A DNA stretch of 64,000 nt, taken from NCBI GenBank assembly GCA_045539925.1, contig JAZQGH010000114.1, positions 3,363 to 67,362 on the forward strand, read 5' to 3'. The stretch is from SFWF01 sp045539925. GTDB taxonomy: Bacteria > Bacillota > Clostridia > Oscillospirales > Acutalibacteraceae. Shown piece by piece: positions 35,316-44,595 of the stretch. The position numbers were made by a program, and so were the translations under genes. How positions within the stretch are numbered: position 1 is the stretch's first letter; every line of letters starts with the position of its first letter. The notes under the pieces were generated by a model that worked only from the letters and a program-made list of their open reading frames with translations, made no database searches and was not told the DNA's origin.

Positions 35316-36104
35316 CTACTGTGGATTTTCGGCAATTATTTTTAGAACACACTCGGTAAGAATATTTGCAGCGGTTATCGGAGAAATTTTCTCAGGCAAC
35401 GCAGCGGCGTTAATGAGACTTAGTCCTTTGCTTACTGCAAATTCAGTATCTGTTCCAACAGACTTTGAAGAAAGCTCAACTATCATACAGTTTTCTTTAA
35501 TTTTGCTTAGAATATCACTAGTCAGAACCTTACTTGGAATTGTCTGAAAGATTAAGTCAAACCTATTAACCTCATTGATGAGATTAGATATCTCTACCGT
35601 GTCATAACCGAGCGCTGCCGCTAAAGAAAGATCCTTAGCACTTCTGGCAGCAATTGTTATTTTACATCTAAGGCCTGAGAGTCTGTCAGCAAGAACCTTT
35701 GCAACTCTTCCAAAACCGGTTATCAGTATATTCGAATAGTAAAGTGAGGTATCAAAATTATTAAGGGCTGTACAGATTGCTCCCTCAGCCGTTGGTATAG
35801 CGTTTAAATAAGCAAAATCTTCCCGAGTGCTCAGGTCAATAGTTTTATGAGTTTTGCTCGTATAGTTGTAGCTTATGATTGTCGAATCCTTATCGATGCA
35901 ATCAATCAGGATACTGTTGCTGTTCGGTAAATTAATACTTCCGTCGGACAAGGTTGTAGGTATGGGAAGAATTGTATAACTACTGATTATCATATCGGGT
36001 AATACATTTCCGTCTGTAATATTTATAACCTCGTGTCCGATTGTTTTCAAATTTTCTGCAAGCAGCTTGCTTCTTTTTGAAGATCCAATAACGCAGATTT
36101 TCAT
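35316..36104 (-). CDS. dpaA: Dipicolinate synthase subunit A
   Basis: The 262-residue NAD(P)-binding subunit (SpoVFA). Signs are the N-terminal Rossmann-like CVIGSSKRSKLLAENL, the second nucleotide-binding motif ITGFGRVAKVLADRL, PTAEGAI, and the end region GLSLINAAALPEKISPITAA. The start has AGGTGAT upstream. The cca terminator ends only about 12 bases before the start, leaving no room for an ordinary separate promoter downstream of it. The promoter may lie inside the hairpin region, or expression depends on read-through. Confidence 0.93.
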   Translation of the reverse strand: MKICVIGSSKRSKLLAENLKTIGHEVINITDGNVLPDMIISSYTILPIPTTLSDGSINLPNSNSILIDCIDKDSTIISYNYTSKTHKTIDLSTREDFAYLNAIPTAEGAICTALNNFDTSLYYSNILITGFGRVAKVLADRLSGLRCKITIAARSAKDLSLAAALGYDTVEISNLINEVNRFDLIFQTIPSKVLTSDILSKIKENCMIVELSSKSVGTDTEFAVSKGLSLINAAALPEKISPITAANILTECVLKIIAENPQ

Positions 36105-36109
36105 TATAT

Positions 36110-36156
36110 CACCTAAAAAGCGTCATAAAATGTGTTACTACATTTTATGACGCTTT
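36110..36156 (-). terminator. Intrinsic terminator after cca
   Basis: A perfect 17-bp stem (36117-36133 against 36140-36156) with a 6-base loop; on the minus strand it ends in TTTTT. It starts at the cca stop codon. Confidence 0.8.
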
Positions 36157-37342
36157 AAAGCTTGGTGATATTGTTTTTTATAAAGCTTAGAAGATCTTCT
36201 TTGTTATTTTTTCTTTCATCTGTTATCACGTATGATAGCAATACCTTTAACACTTTGCCAACATCTGTGCCGATAAATCCAACATTCTTGAGGTCGTCGC
36301 CGTTTAATGCAAGATCTGATATTCTGTACGGTTCGTTATTCTTTTTGATTTCTGTCAGGAGATTAACGAAATTCTTACAATTAAAGTGGTCAAACAAAGA
36401 AAGATAATTTAGATATAATAATGTTTTATCTTCTCCGTATTTACTTAGGAAGTGCTTAAGAGAAATTTTATCTGTTAATATTTCACTATTTTGAGCAAAG
36501 TCTAAAAAAATTAAATTATCTGATAGTTTTTTGCTCGGCTTTAAGGTGCGTATTATTGTTTCAGTGTCGTGTTTTATCAGTGAAATAAGCAAAGAAAGTT
36601 TATTTTCTTTGTCTGATTTAAACTCAGTAAGCCTCTTAAACGCCGAATTACTTATGTTAGACGGATAAATTCCAAAACTACTAAGAGCGCCGAAATTTAC
36701 AAAGTCTATAAAGGAGCCGAAATCTTTTGCTAAACTCAGTTTGTAAAGCTCCTGAAGAATTCTTTCTCCGCTAACTGTACAGAGCAACTCCGAGTTAGAG
36801 AAAGTAGCGCTTAAAGTGTTGGCTTCAATTCTAAAATCAAGCACACAAGCAAAACGTATAGCACGCAGTATTCTTAAAGCATCTTCTTTAAAACGCAGTT
36901 CAGGATTGCCTACAGTTCTAATAACTTTGTTATTTAAATCTTCAACGCCACTGTGAAGGTCAACAAGACTGGCTTCATTATTGTAGGCTAAAGCGTTTAT
37001 TGTGAAGTCTCTTCGCGAAAGATCGGCACTGAGTTCATTCACAAATGTAACCTTATCAGGATGACGGGCATCACTATAATTGCTTTCAACTCTATATGTA
37101 GTGACCTCTATGGGATGTTTGTCAATTATTACTGTTACAGTGCCGTGTTTTATACCTGTAGGTATGGTGTGCTCGAAAATTCGTGTTATATCCTCCGGTT
37201 TTGCGTTGGTAGTTATATCAATATCGTCAGACTCACGGTTAAGCAATGCGTCACGAACACAGCCACCGACGAGATAGCCTTCAAAGCCGTTTTTATTTAG
37301 TTGTCTGATGCATTTGTAGGCGTATTCGTGAAATTTCAGCAT
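36155..37342 (-). CDS. cca: CCA-adding tRNA nucleotidyltransferase
   Basis: Adds or repairs the CCA end of tRNAs. The 395-residue class II enzyme has VGGCVRDALL, the metal-binding DID at 40-42, the HGTVTV strand and RRDFTINALAYN. The ribose/base motif region has RFKEDALRILRAIRFACVL. ATG 37342 follows AAAGGA and matches the family N terminus; a 35-codon upstream extension would overlap murC and lacks support. The C-terminal half is helical and divergent, as usual for the family. Confidence 0.92.
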   Translation of the reverse strand: MLKFHEYAYKCIRQLNKNGFEGYLVGGCVRDALLNRESDDIDITTNAKPEDITRIFEHTIPTGIKHGTVTVIIDKHPIEVTTYRVESNYSDARHPDKVTFVNELSADLSRRDFTINALAYNNEASLVDLHSGVEDLNNKVIRTVGNPELRFKEDALRILRAIRFACVLDFRIEANTLSATFSNSELLCTVSGERILQELYKLSLAKDFGSFIDFVNFGALSSFGIYPSNISNSAFKRLTEFKSDKENKLSLLISLIKHDTETIIRTLKPSKKLSDNLIFLDFAQNSEILTDKISLKHFLSKYGEDKTLLYLNYLSLFDHFNCKNFVNLLTEIKKNNEPYRISDLALNGDDLKNVGFIGTDVGKVLKVLLSYVITDERKNNKEDLLSFIKNNITKL

Positions 37343-37427
37343 TTTAAGTCCTTTCGAAAAAAATAAAGGTTTCTTTTTTGCAAAAAATCTGTATAATAAT
37401 AATTGAAGTAATACTTGAGGTGATCTT

Positions 37428-38804
37428 ATGAAAGAATTACGAAGCACAGATCTTCTGCTTACTGATATAAAAAGAGTCCATATGATTGGAATTGGTGGTT
37501 CGGGTATGTGTCCTCTTGCCGAAATTCTTCATTCCAAAGGATATGTTATTACAGGCTCAGACAATAACGAAGGTGATACCCTAAACCGAATTAAAAAGTT
37601 GGGAATTAAGGTGTTTATGGGTCATAATGCCTCAAATATTGACGGTGCAGAGCTTGTTGTATATTCAGCAGCTATCTCTGAAGATAATCCAGAAAGGGTT
37701 GCCGCGAAAGAAAGAGGGATTCCCACTATGGAGCGTTCAAAACTTTTGGGTGCTCTTACACGGCATTATGATAATGTTATAGGCGTTTGCGGTACACACG
37801 GAAAAACAACCACTTCTTCTATGATAACACAAATTCTTTATTTAAACAAGATGGAACCTTCGGCAGTTATAGGAGGAAAACTTCCGCTTATTGGAACTAA
37901 CGGTCTTTGCGGAAGCAGTGATACACTTGTTTGTGAGTCCTGCGAGTTTGTTAATACTTTTCTTGAGATGTCTCCCGACATAAGTGTACTTCTTAATATC
38001 GACAACGATCATCTCGATTATTTTAAGACGATGGATAACCTCAAGGCTTCTTTCGCTGAGTTTGTGTCTATGTCTAAACTTACTTTTTGTAATGGTGATG
38101 ATGTTTTGGTAGGTGAGGCGCTTAGCAGTCTGTCAGGGCCTAAAATTACCTTTGGTTTAAATAAGACTAATTCTTATTATGCCGATAATATTCGTCCGTC
38201 ACGATTTGGCTTTGCTTTTGATGTTATTAAAGAAGGAAAGCGTCTTGTTAATATTGAACTATCCGTTCCCGGTGAACACAATATACTAAATGCCCTTGCG
38301 GCAATTTCTGTTTGCGACTATATGGGAGTACCTGCCGATGGAATTAAAACTGCCATAGAGAGCTTTAAAGGAGCAGGACGCAGGTTCGAATTTTATGGTG
38401 AATTTGATGGGTTTACACTTGCAGACGATTACGCACATCATCCGACCGAGATTGAGGCAACTCTTAAAGCTGCCCGAGCATTAAACTATAATCGCGTTAT
38501 TGCAGTGTTCCAACCCTTTACTTTTTCAAGAACTGCTATGCTCAAGGATGAGTTTATAGAAGCACTTTCGGTTGCAGACAAGGTCATTCTTACCCCTATA
38601 ATGGGTTCGCGTGAAGCAAATGTATACGGCATAAAATCAGAAGATATCGCTGCAGGTCTAAAGGACTGTGTTTGTGTTGCAGATTTTGATGAGACAGTAA
38701 GGCAAATTCTGTCAACTGCAAAGGAAGGTGACATTGTTATAACAATGGGCGGCGGCGATATTTACAAGGTCGCTCATATGGTAGCAGATTCTTTTAATTC
38801 TTGA
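37428..38804 (+). CDS. murC: UDP-N-acetylmuramate--L-alanine ligase
   Basis: First amino-acid ligase of peptidoglycan precursor synthesis. The 458-residue protein has the N-terminal GIGGSGM (21-27), the ATP loop GTHGKTTT (122-129), NIDNDHLDYF, and DDYAHHPTEIEATLKAAR. GAGGTGAT lies upstream of the ATG. A TATAAT (37392-37397) may be its -10, with no clear -35. It is divergent from cca. Confidence 0.96.
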   Translation: MKELRSTDLLLTDIKRVHMIGIGGSGMCPLAEILHSKGYVITGSDNNEGDTLNRIKKLGIKVFMGHNASNIDGAELVVYSAAISEDNPERVAAKERGIPTMERSKLLGALTRHYDNVIGVCGTHGKTTTSSMITQILYLNKMEPSAVIGGKLPLIGTNGLCGSSDTLVCESCEFVNTFLEMSPDISVLLNIDNDHLDYFKTMDNLKASFAEFVSMSKLTFCNGDDVLVGEALSSLSGPKITFGLNKTNSYYADNIRPSRFGFAFDVIKEGKRLVNIELSVPGEHNILNALAAISVCDYMGVPADGIKTAIESFKGAGRRFEFYGEFDGFTLADDYAHHPTEIEATLKAARALNYNRVIAVFQPFTFSRTAMLKDEFIEALSVADKVILTPIMGSREANVYGIKSEDIAAGLKDCVCVADFDETVRQILSTAKEGDIVITMGGGDIYKVAHMVADSFNS

Positions 38805-38805
38805 T

Positions 38806-38852
38806 TTTAATGCGGAGCAATGGAGGCATTACTTCCATTGCTCCGCATTAAA
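38806..38852. repeat. Long hairpin after murC
   Basis: A perfect 19-bp inverted repeat (38806-38824 against 38834-38852) with a 9-base loop, right after the murC stop. Neither strand has a strong T tract next to the stem (AAACAATTTG follows). It may still act as a weak terminator, an RNA-stabilising 3' end, or a barrier before the polysaccharide locus. Confidence 0.6.
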
Positions 38853-38981
38853 CAATTTGCAAGTTTTTGGATAAAAGCAGTTTAATATATCCGTCAGAAA
38901 TTTATGATGAGGATTTGCTTTTTTTCATACAAATACAAAAATAAATTAAATATTATTTAATCAATTTAACCAAATGTATTA

Positions 38982-39010
38982 TTGACACCGTTAACCTATT
39001 GAGTTATAAT
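38982..39010 (+). promoter_or_regulatory. Consensus SigA promoter of the polysaccharide locus
   Basis: TTGACA (38982-38987), a 17-base spacer, TATAAT (39005-39010): a perfect consensus pair, with AT-rich DNA upstream (38925-38980) like an UP element. No comparable promoter was noticed further down, so it may drive most of the 21-kb cluster. The rest of the gap between murC and the first cluster gene shows only the hairpin. Confidence 0.8.
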
Positions 39011-39050
39011 GTACTATATATAATGGGTATGTTGTGAGGTTATAAAGGTA

Positions 39051-39557
39051 ATGAATAATGGTTTGCTGATTCTTGGAGCAGGTCAATTTGGTTCAGTTGT
39101 ACGGGAAATTGCAGAAAGTATGCAGTGCTTTGACCGAATTGATTTTCTTGATGATATTGAGAGCGAAAAGGCTATCGGTTCCTTTGCAGATTGTGATAAA
39201 TTTGCTTCCACTTATAAAAACGCGATAGTTGCCATAGGCAATGTAGATAACCGCTGCTATTGGATTGAAAAACTTACAAAACTCGGTTTTTTTGTTCCCA
39301 TTCTTATACACAGCAAAGCATGTGTAAGCAGCTCAGCATTTTTAGACATAGGTACTGTTGTTGAACCTATGGCGGTGGTACAAGCCAATGCTACAATTGG
39401 TGTCGGCTCTTTAATATGTTCAGGAGCTGTAGTTAAACACAATTCAGTTGTTGGTGATTACTGTTATATTGACTGTAACAGCACGGTAATGCCTGAAGCA
39501 ACCGTTCCGTCTAAAACAAGAGTCAACTCGAACACAGTATATTTCTTTAGAAACTAG
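39051..39557 (+). CDS. PglD/NeuD-type sugar O- or N-acetyltransferase
   Basis: The 168-residue protein has an N-terminal Rossmann-like nucleotide-sugar-binding half (GLLILGAGQFGSVV). The C-terminal half is a left-handed beta-helix acyltransferase of hexapeptide repeats (GTVVEPMAVVQANATIGVGSLICSGAVVKHNSVVGDYCYI). PglD acetylates UDP-4-amino sugars and NeuD acetylates sialic acid. No sugar 4-aminotransferase is in this window, so the acceptor is unclear. It heads the cluster 41 bases after the -10 box and precedes the initiating phosphosugar transferase, as in many pgl-type loci. Confidence 0.8.
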   Translation: MNNGLLILGAGQFGSVVREIAESMQCFDRIDFLDDIESEKAIGSFADCDKFASTYKNAIVAIGNVDNRCYWIEKLTKLGFFVPILIHSKACVSSSAFLDIGTVVEPMAVVQANATIGVGSLICSGAVVKHNSVVGDYCYIDCNSTVMPEATVPSKTRVNSNTVYFFRN

Positions 39558-39587
39558 TTATGTTCTTTATATATTAGGGGTAGGTTT

Positions 39588-40223
39588 ATGTATAACAAAT
39601 TTATTAAGAGGGCGCTCGACATCATACTTTCGTTTATAGGCATTTTGGTTTTGGCTGTTCCGATGTTGGTTGTTGCTGTCATTATTAAGCTTGATTCTAA
39701 AGGACCGATTCTTTTTAAGCAGAAACGAATCGGTATACATAAAAAAGAATTTACGATATATAAATTCCGCTCGATGAAGACCGATGTTCCCAAAGATATG
39801 CCGACGCATTTACTTGATAATGCTGATTCTCATATGACCTCATGGCAAAAGTTTATGAGAAAGGCTTCAATTGACGAGCTTCCGCAGCTTTTTAATATTT
39901 TAAAAGGGGATATGAGTATAATAGGTCCGCGTCCTGCATTATGGAATCAGTACGACCTTATTGCTGAGCGAGATAAGTATGGCGCAAATGATGTTCAACC
40001 CGGTCTTACAGGTTGGGCGCAGATAAACGGACGTGACGAACTTGAGATACCTGTAAAAGCAAAATACGACGGCGAATACATAGAAAATTTAAGTTTTGGT
40101 TTTGACTGTAAATGTTTCCTCGGAACAATCGGCAAGGTTCTTAAATCTGAGGGTGTGGTTGAGGGTAAATCTGTTTTGACAGATGCACAGTCGACTGAGG
40201 AAAAAGAGGTTATACATAAGTGA
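39588..40223 (+). CDS. Initiating phosphoglycosyl transferase, PglC type
   Basis: Transfers a sugar-1-phosphate to undecaprenyl phosphate, the first step of repeat-unit assembly. The 211-residue protein has one N-terminal re-entrant hydrophobic helix (about 12-33), then KRIG, FTIYKFRSM, KASIDELPQLFNILKGDMSIIGPRPAL and QPGLTGWAQINGRD. These are the signature blocks of small monotopic phosphoglycosyl transferases. It lacks the extra N-terminal membrane domain of WbaP. The sugar is not readable from sequence. Confidence 0.92.
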   Translation: MYNKFIKRALDIILSFIGILVLAVPMLVVAVIIKLDSKGPILFKQKRIGIHKKEFTIYKFRSMKTDVPKDMPTHLLDNADSHMTSWQKFMRKASIDELPQLFNILKGDMSIIGPRPALWNQYDLIAERDKYGANDVQPGLTGWAQINGRDELEIPVKAKYDGEYIENLSFGFDCKCFLGTIGKVLKSEGVVEGKSVLTDAQSTEEKEVIHK

Positions 40224-41326
40224 AAATTGCTGTTCTTTCATCACATACACCATCTCTTTTCTGGTTCAGAATGGATATGATGCGTGCTTTTATCGAGCTT
40301 GGTCACGAGGTCGTTGCTATAGGTGATGGACCATGCGATCTATGGAAAGATAGGTTTGCTGAAAATGGCATTAAATATATCTGTGCTAAGATATACCGCA
40401 CAGGTACAAACCCAATCAATGATATTAAGACCTTGCTTTCGTTAAGAAAAACACTCAAAAATGAGGCGCCGGATAAGGTGTTTACTTATCAGGCTAAAAC
40501 CGTTATTTATGGTACAATAGCCGCCAATATGCTTGGTATAACCGATGTGTATCCTTTAATCGCCGGTATAGGTTCGGTGTTTTTGTCAAGTGGTTTTAAG
40601 AATAAAATCATCGCTTTTATCCTTAAATGCGAATACCGTTTTTCTATGAGAAAGTGCAAAACAGTATTTTTTCAAAATTTTCACGATGTTTTGTTGTTTG
40701 AAAAGCTTAAGATTGTCTGCAGAGATAATGTTGTTATGCTGAATGGCTCGGGCGTAAATTTAAACAAATTTCAAAATAAGCCTTTGCCTGACATGCCAGC
40801 TTTTCTTTGTATTAGTCGCTTAATAAAGGATAAAGGCGTTATTGAGTATCTTGAAGCCGCTAAGCTGATTAAACAAAAATATCCAACTGTAAGATTTATG
40901 TTGGTAGGTCCGTTTGATTCAAATCCTTCGGCAATCAGCCAAGAGGAGTTACAACCATACATTGACGGCGGAGTGGTTGAATATTTCGGAGAGAAAGATG
41001 ATGTAAGACCATTTATAGAAGATTGTACGGTTTTTGTTCTACCGTCTTATCGAGAGGGGACACCGAAGACCGTTCTTGAGGCTATGGCGATTGGACGGGC
41101 TGTTATCACAACTGATGCACCTGGTTGCCGTGAAACAGTTAAAGATGGATTTAACGGATTCTTAGTGCCTGTTAAGGATGTTAATGCCTTAGCTGACAGA
41201 ATGGAATTTTTAATCAATAACCGCAATACAGTTTGTGAAATGGCTGCTAACGGTAGAAATATTGTAGAAGAGCGTTTTGATGTAGTTAAAGTAAATCAGT
41301 TAATTACATCAAGTATGAAATTATAG
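40220..41326 (+). CDS. Glycosyltransferase, GT4 type (PglA-like)
   Basis: A 368-residue GT-B enzyme. The N-terminal domain starts KIAVLSSHTPSLFWFRMDMMRAF. The C-terminal donor domain has CISRLIKDKGVIEYLEAA and the E-x7-E region YREGTPKTVLEAMAIGRAVITTDAPGCRETV, typical of family 4 retaining enzymes. The PglA-like N terminus suggests it adds the second sugar to the lipid-linked primer made by the preceding enzyme. Its GTG start overlaps that gene by 4 bases. Confidence 0.88.
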   Translation: MKIAVLSSHTPSLFWFRMDMMRAFIELGHEVVAIGDGPCDLWKDRFAENGIKYICAKIYRTGTNPINDIKTLLSLRKTLKNEAPDKVFTYQAKTVIYGTIAANMLGITDVYPLIAGIGSVFLSSGFKNKIIAFILKCEYRFSMRKCKTVFFQNFHDVLLFEKLKIVCRDNVVMLNGSGVNLNKFQNKPLPDMPAFLCISRLIKDKGVIEYLEAAKLIKQKYPTVRFMLVGPFDSNPSAISQEELQPYIDGGVVEYFGEKDDVRPFIEDCTVFVLPSYREGTPKTVLEAMAIGRAVITTDAPGCRETVKDGFNGFLVPVKDVNALADRMEFLINNRNTVCEMAANGRNIVEERFDVVKVNQLITSSMKL

Positions 41327-41334
41327 GAGTGAAA

Positions 41335-42648
41335 ATGATGGGTCTTTATGAAAACATCGTTAATGGTGAAGAGAGCATTTCGCTTGTAGGTCTTGGGTAT
41401 GTTGGTATGCCGATTGCTGTAGCTTTTGCAAAAAAAGTTAAGGTTATAGGATATGACCTTAATGCCAAAAAAATTGAACTCTATAAATCGGGTGTCGATC
41501 CAACTAAAGAGGTTGGCGATGACTCTATCAAAAACACTACCGTTGAGTTTACAAGTGATGAATCTATGCTCCAAAAAGCAAAGTTTCATATTGTTGCTGT
41601 ACCTACACCAGTTAATGACGATCATACTCCTGATCTTACTCCTGTTGAAGGTGCGAGTAAAATTGTAGGGCGCAATCTAACTAAAGGCAGTATAGTTGTA
41701 TATGAATCGACTGTATATCCTGGTGTAACCGAAGAGGTTTGTGTTCCTATACTTGAAAGAGAATCGGGACTTAAGTGCGGTGTAGATTTCAAGGTGGGTT
41801 ATAGCCCTGAGCGCATCAATCCCGGCGATAAGGTCCACCGTCTCGAAACTATCGTTAAAATTGTTTCAGGTATGGACGACGAGACTTTGGACACAGTTGC
41901 AAAGGTTTACGAGCTTGTAGTTGAAGCAGGTGTTCATAGAGCAGAAAGCATTAAGGTTGCTGAGGCTGCAAAGGTAATTGAGAACAGTCAGCGCGATATT
42001 AATATTGCATTTATGAACGAGCTCTCTATTATCTTTAATAAAATGGGCATTGATACTAAATCTGTTCTCGAGGCTGCCGGAACCAAGTGGAATTTCTTGA
42101 AATTTTATCCCGGTCTTGTAGGAGGTCACTGCATAGGCGTTGACCCTTATTACCTTACCTATAAATCCGAAAAAATCGGATATAAGAGTCAGGTTATACT
42201 TGCAGGACGCCGTATAAACGATGGTATGGGAAAATTTGTTGCCGAAACCGCAACCAAAAATCTTATTAAGGTTGGCAAAACTATTAAAGATGCTAAGGTT
42301 GCTATTCTCGGATTTACTTTCAAGGAAAACTGTCCAGACACACGAAACAGTAAGGTTTTCGATATTGTTTGCGAACTTCGTGAATACGGTATCGAGCCTG
42401 TTGTTGCCGATCCTGTTGCAGATAAGGATGAGGCAAAGCAGCATTATGGAATCGAGTTTGTGGATATAGCAGATATAAAAAATATGGACGCTGTTATTCT
42501 TGCTGTTGCACACGATGAGTTTACAAAGCTTACTATGGAAGATATTTCTCGCTTCTTTGCTGATGGCACTAAGGTTCTTCTTGATGTAAAGGGTCTGCTT
42601 GACCGCAAGGAATATGAAGCCGCAGGCTATAATTATTGGAGACTGTAA
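41335..42648 (+). CDS. UDP-sugar 6-dehydrogenase, TviB/WbpO type
   Basis: Oxidises a UDP-N-acetylhexosamine to its uronic acid with 2 NAD+. The 437-residue protein has the NAD loop VGLGYVGMPIAVAF and AVPTPVNDDHTPDL. The catalytic Cys266 lies in GGHCIGVDPYY, and the C-terminal domain has GFTFKENCPDTRNSK. It is closest in pattern to the Vi-antigen TviB/WbpO group that makes UDP-GalNAcA. The epimerase that follows is TviC/WbpP-like, which supports UDP-GlcNAc to UDP-GalNAc to UDP-GalNAcA. ATG 41335 is preferred after TAGGAG. Confidence 0.88.
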   Translation: MMGLYENIVNGEESISLVGLGYVGMPIAVAFAKKVKVIGYDLNAKKIELYKSGVDPTKEVGDDSIKNTTVEFTSDESMLQKAKFHIVAVPTPVNDDHTPDLTPVEGASKIVGRNLTKGSIVVYESTVYPGVTEEVCVPILERESGLKCGVDFKVGYSPERINPGDKVHRLETIVKIVSGMDDETLDTVAKVYELVVEAGVHRAESIKVAEAAKVIENSQRDINIAFMNELSIIFNKMGIDTKSVLEAAGTKWNFLKFYPGLVGGHCIGVDPYYLTYKSEKIGYKSQVILAGRRINDGMGKFVAETATKNLIKVGKTIKDAKVAILGFTFKENCPDTRNSKVFDIVCELREYGIEPVVADPVADKDEAKQHYGIEFVDIADIKNMDAVILAVAHDEFTKLTMEDISRFFADGTKVLLDVKGLLDRKEYEAAGYNYWRL

Positions 42649-42649
42649 A

Positions 42650-43624
42650 ATGGGTTATAAACATTTAAGATTTCCCGAAAATTCTCTTTTTTTGGTTACA
42701 GGTGGAGCCGGTTTTATCGGCTCTAATCTTTGTGAAGCAATTTTAAATTTGGGTTATAAAGTCCGTTGTCTTGATGATTTGTCAACAGGCAAACAAAAAA
42801 ACATTGATATGTTTTCTGACAATCCTAATTATGAGTTTATTAAGGGAGATATTAAGGACTTTGATACCTGTATGTCGGCTTGTAACGGAGTAGACTATGT
42901 GCTTAATCAGGCTGCATGGGGAAGTGTGCCCCGTTCTATAGAAATGCCTTTGTTTTACTGTGTAAACAATATTCAAGGCACTCTCAATATGATGGAAGCA
43001 GCACGTCAAAACGGTGTTAAAAAGTTTGTATATGCTTCCAGCTCTTCTGTTTACGGTGATGAACCTAATCTTCCTAAAACCGAGGGTAGGGAAGGAAATC
43101 TGCTTTCTCCCTATGCTCTTACTAAGCGCTGCGATGAAGAGTGGGCAAAGCAGTATACAATGCATTACGGTCTGGATACATACGGTCTTCGTTACTTTAA
43201 TGTGTTTGGCAGAAGACAGGACCCTAACGGTGCGTATGCTGCGGTTATTCCTAAATTTATTAAAATGCTGATAAACGACGAGCAACCGACTATAAACGGC
43301 GACGGAAAGCAGAGCAGAGACTTCACCTATATCGAAAATGTTATTGAGGCAAATTTAAAGGCTTGTCTTGCCTCACACGAAGCCGCAGGTAAGGCTTTCA
43401 ATATTGCTTATGGCGGCAGAGAATATTTAATCGATATTTACTATTCGCTAACTAAGGCGTTGGATAAAGATATTGAGCCCAATTTCGGTCCCGACCGCAA
43501 GGGCGATATCAAGCATTCAAACGCCGATATTTCAAAAGCAAGAGAGCTTTTAGGCTACGACCCTGAGTACGATTTCTCACGCGGTCTGGGCGAAGCCATC
43601 GCTTGGTATAAGGAGAATTTGTAG
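42650..43624 (+). CDS. UDP-GlcNAc 4-epimerase, TviC/WbpP type
   Basis: A 324-residue extended SDR. The NAD loop is GGAGFIG (18-24) and the catalytic dyad is Y155/K159 in SPYALTKR. The long N-terminal lead (YKHLRFPENSLFLVTG) and AAWGSVPRSIEMP match WbpP/TviC, which accept N-acetylated substrates. ATG 42650 starts one base after the dehydrogenase stop, with GGAG upstream. Together with the preceding gene it should supply UDP-GalNAcA. Confidence 0.88.
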   Translation: MGYKHLRFPENSLFLVTGGAGFIGSNLCEAILNLGYKVRCLDDLSTGKQKNIDMFSDNPNYEFIKGDIKDFDTCMSACNGVDYVLNQAAWGSVPRSIEMPLFYCVNNIQGTLNMMEAARQNGVKKFVYASSSSVYGDEPNLPKTEGREGNLLSPYALTKRCDEEWAKQYTMHYGLDTYGLRYFNVFGRRQDPNGAYAAVIPKFIKMLINDEQPTINGDGKQSRDFTYIENVIEANLKACLASHEAAGKAFNIAYGGREYLIDIYYSLTKALDKDIEPNFGPDRKGDIKHSNADISKARELLGYDPEYDFSRGLGEAIAWYKENL

Positions 43625-43680
43625 TTCTTGACTATAAAAACAGTTATAAAATTTAATTTTGCAAGTAGAGAGGTACGATT

Positions 43681-44595
43681 TTGGCAAGAGACACCTATAA
43701 TCCGTTGGTAACTATTGTTATTCCTGTGTATAATGGCTCAAATTATATGAGAGAAGCAATAGATTCGGCAATTAATCAAACCTATAAGAATATTGAAATT
43801 ATTGTTGTAAATGATGGCTCTACTGATGACGGAGAAACCGAACGCATTGCATTGTCATATGGAGATAAAATTCATTATTTCTACAAAGAAAATGGCGGTT
43901 GCGCTTCTGCATTAAATTACGGAATCAGCAAAATGCAGGGAGAATGGTTTTCTTGGCTTTCACATGACGATGTGTACGACCCAAGAAAGGTTGAGTCTGC
44001 AATTACCAATATTATTAACAATCATCTTGACCATGAAAAGACGGTTGTTATGTGTCACGGAAAGGTGATAGATGCACAGGGAAAACATATATTTAGCAAT
44101 ACTATACCTTTTAAAAAAGGTTTTATAACTGCTGAAGATATGTTTAAACAGTTTATGTATGATCGCTCATTAAATGGTTGTGCTCTTTTAATTCCTAAAT
44201 ATATTCTTGATGCAGTCGGACCTTTTGACATTAGTTATACGTATATTTTAGATTGGATATACTGGGTAAATATTGCATTAAATGGTTTTGGTTTTTATCA
44301 ATATAACGAGTATCTGGTAATGAATAGAAGGCACATTGAACAAGTTTCTGTAAAGAGAAAAGATATTCGTACATCAGAACGTTTTCGCTTTGCAGAATAT
44401 TTAATTAATAAATCAATATATGACACAAAAAAGCTACAACTTATATGGTTGAATTGCTATCGAATTGGTTTTATGCATGGTTGTTCTGAAATTGAAAAAA
44501 TATGTAAAATTAATATCAAAAATAAAATATATGGATATTTTTTGCGTTGTTTATTAGGTGCTAAAAAAACGGTTAAAAAGGTATTGTTAAAATGA
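43681..44595 (+). CDS. Glycosyltransferase, GT2 type
   Basis: A 304-residue GT-A inverting enzyme. The nucleotide site is VTIVIPVYNGSNYMREAIDSAINQTY, the NDGST motif follows, and the metal motif is in SHDDVY. The C terminus is rich in Lys and aromatic residues and could touch the membrane. TTG 43681 follows GAGAGG. Donor and acceptor are unknown. The DNA from here to about 50 kb looks more AT-rich than the flanking housekeeping genes, judged by eye. Confidence 0.88.
   Translation: MARDTYNPLVTIVIPVYNGSNYMREAIDSAINQTYKNIEIIVVNDGSTDDGETERIALSYGDKIHYFYKENGGCASALNYGISKMQGEWFSWLSHDDVYDPRKVESAITNIINNHLDHEKTVVMCHGKVIDAQGKHIFSNTIPFKKGFITAEDMFKQFMYDRSLNGCALLIPKYILDAVGPFDISYTYILDWIYWVNIALNGFGFYQYNEYLVMNRRHIEQVSVKRKDIRTSERFRFAEYLINKSIYDTKKLQLIWLNCYRIGFMHGCSEIEKICKINIKNKIYGYFLRCLLGAKKTVKKVLLK

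Noticed and set aside
38853..39050. Possible leader riboswitch or attenuator before the polysaccharide locus
   Set aside because: The transcribed leader from the promoter is only about 35 bases, too short for a known riboswitch; no such structure seen.
41866..42513. Minus-strand open frame of 215 codons opposite the UDP-sugar dehydrogenase gene
   Set aside because: Antisense shadow of a conserved gene; the composition (Cys/Asn-rich) is that of reverse-strand translation.
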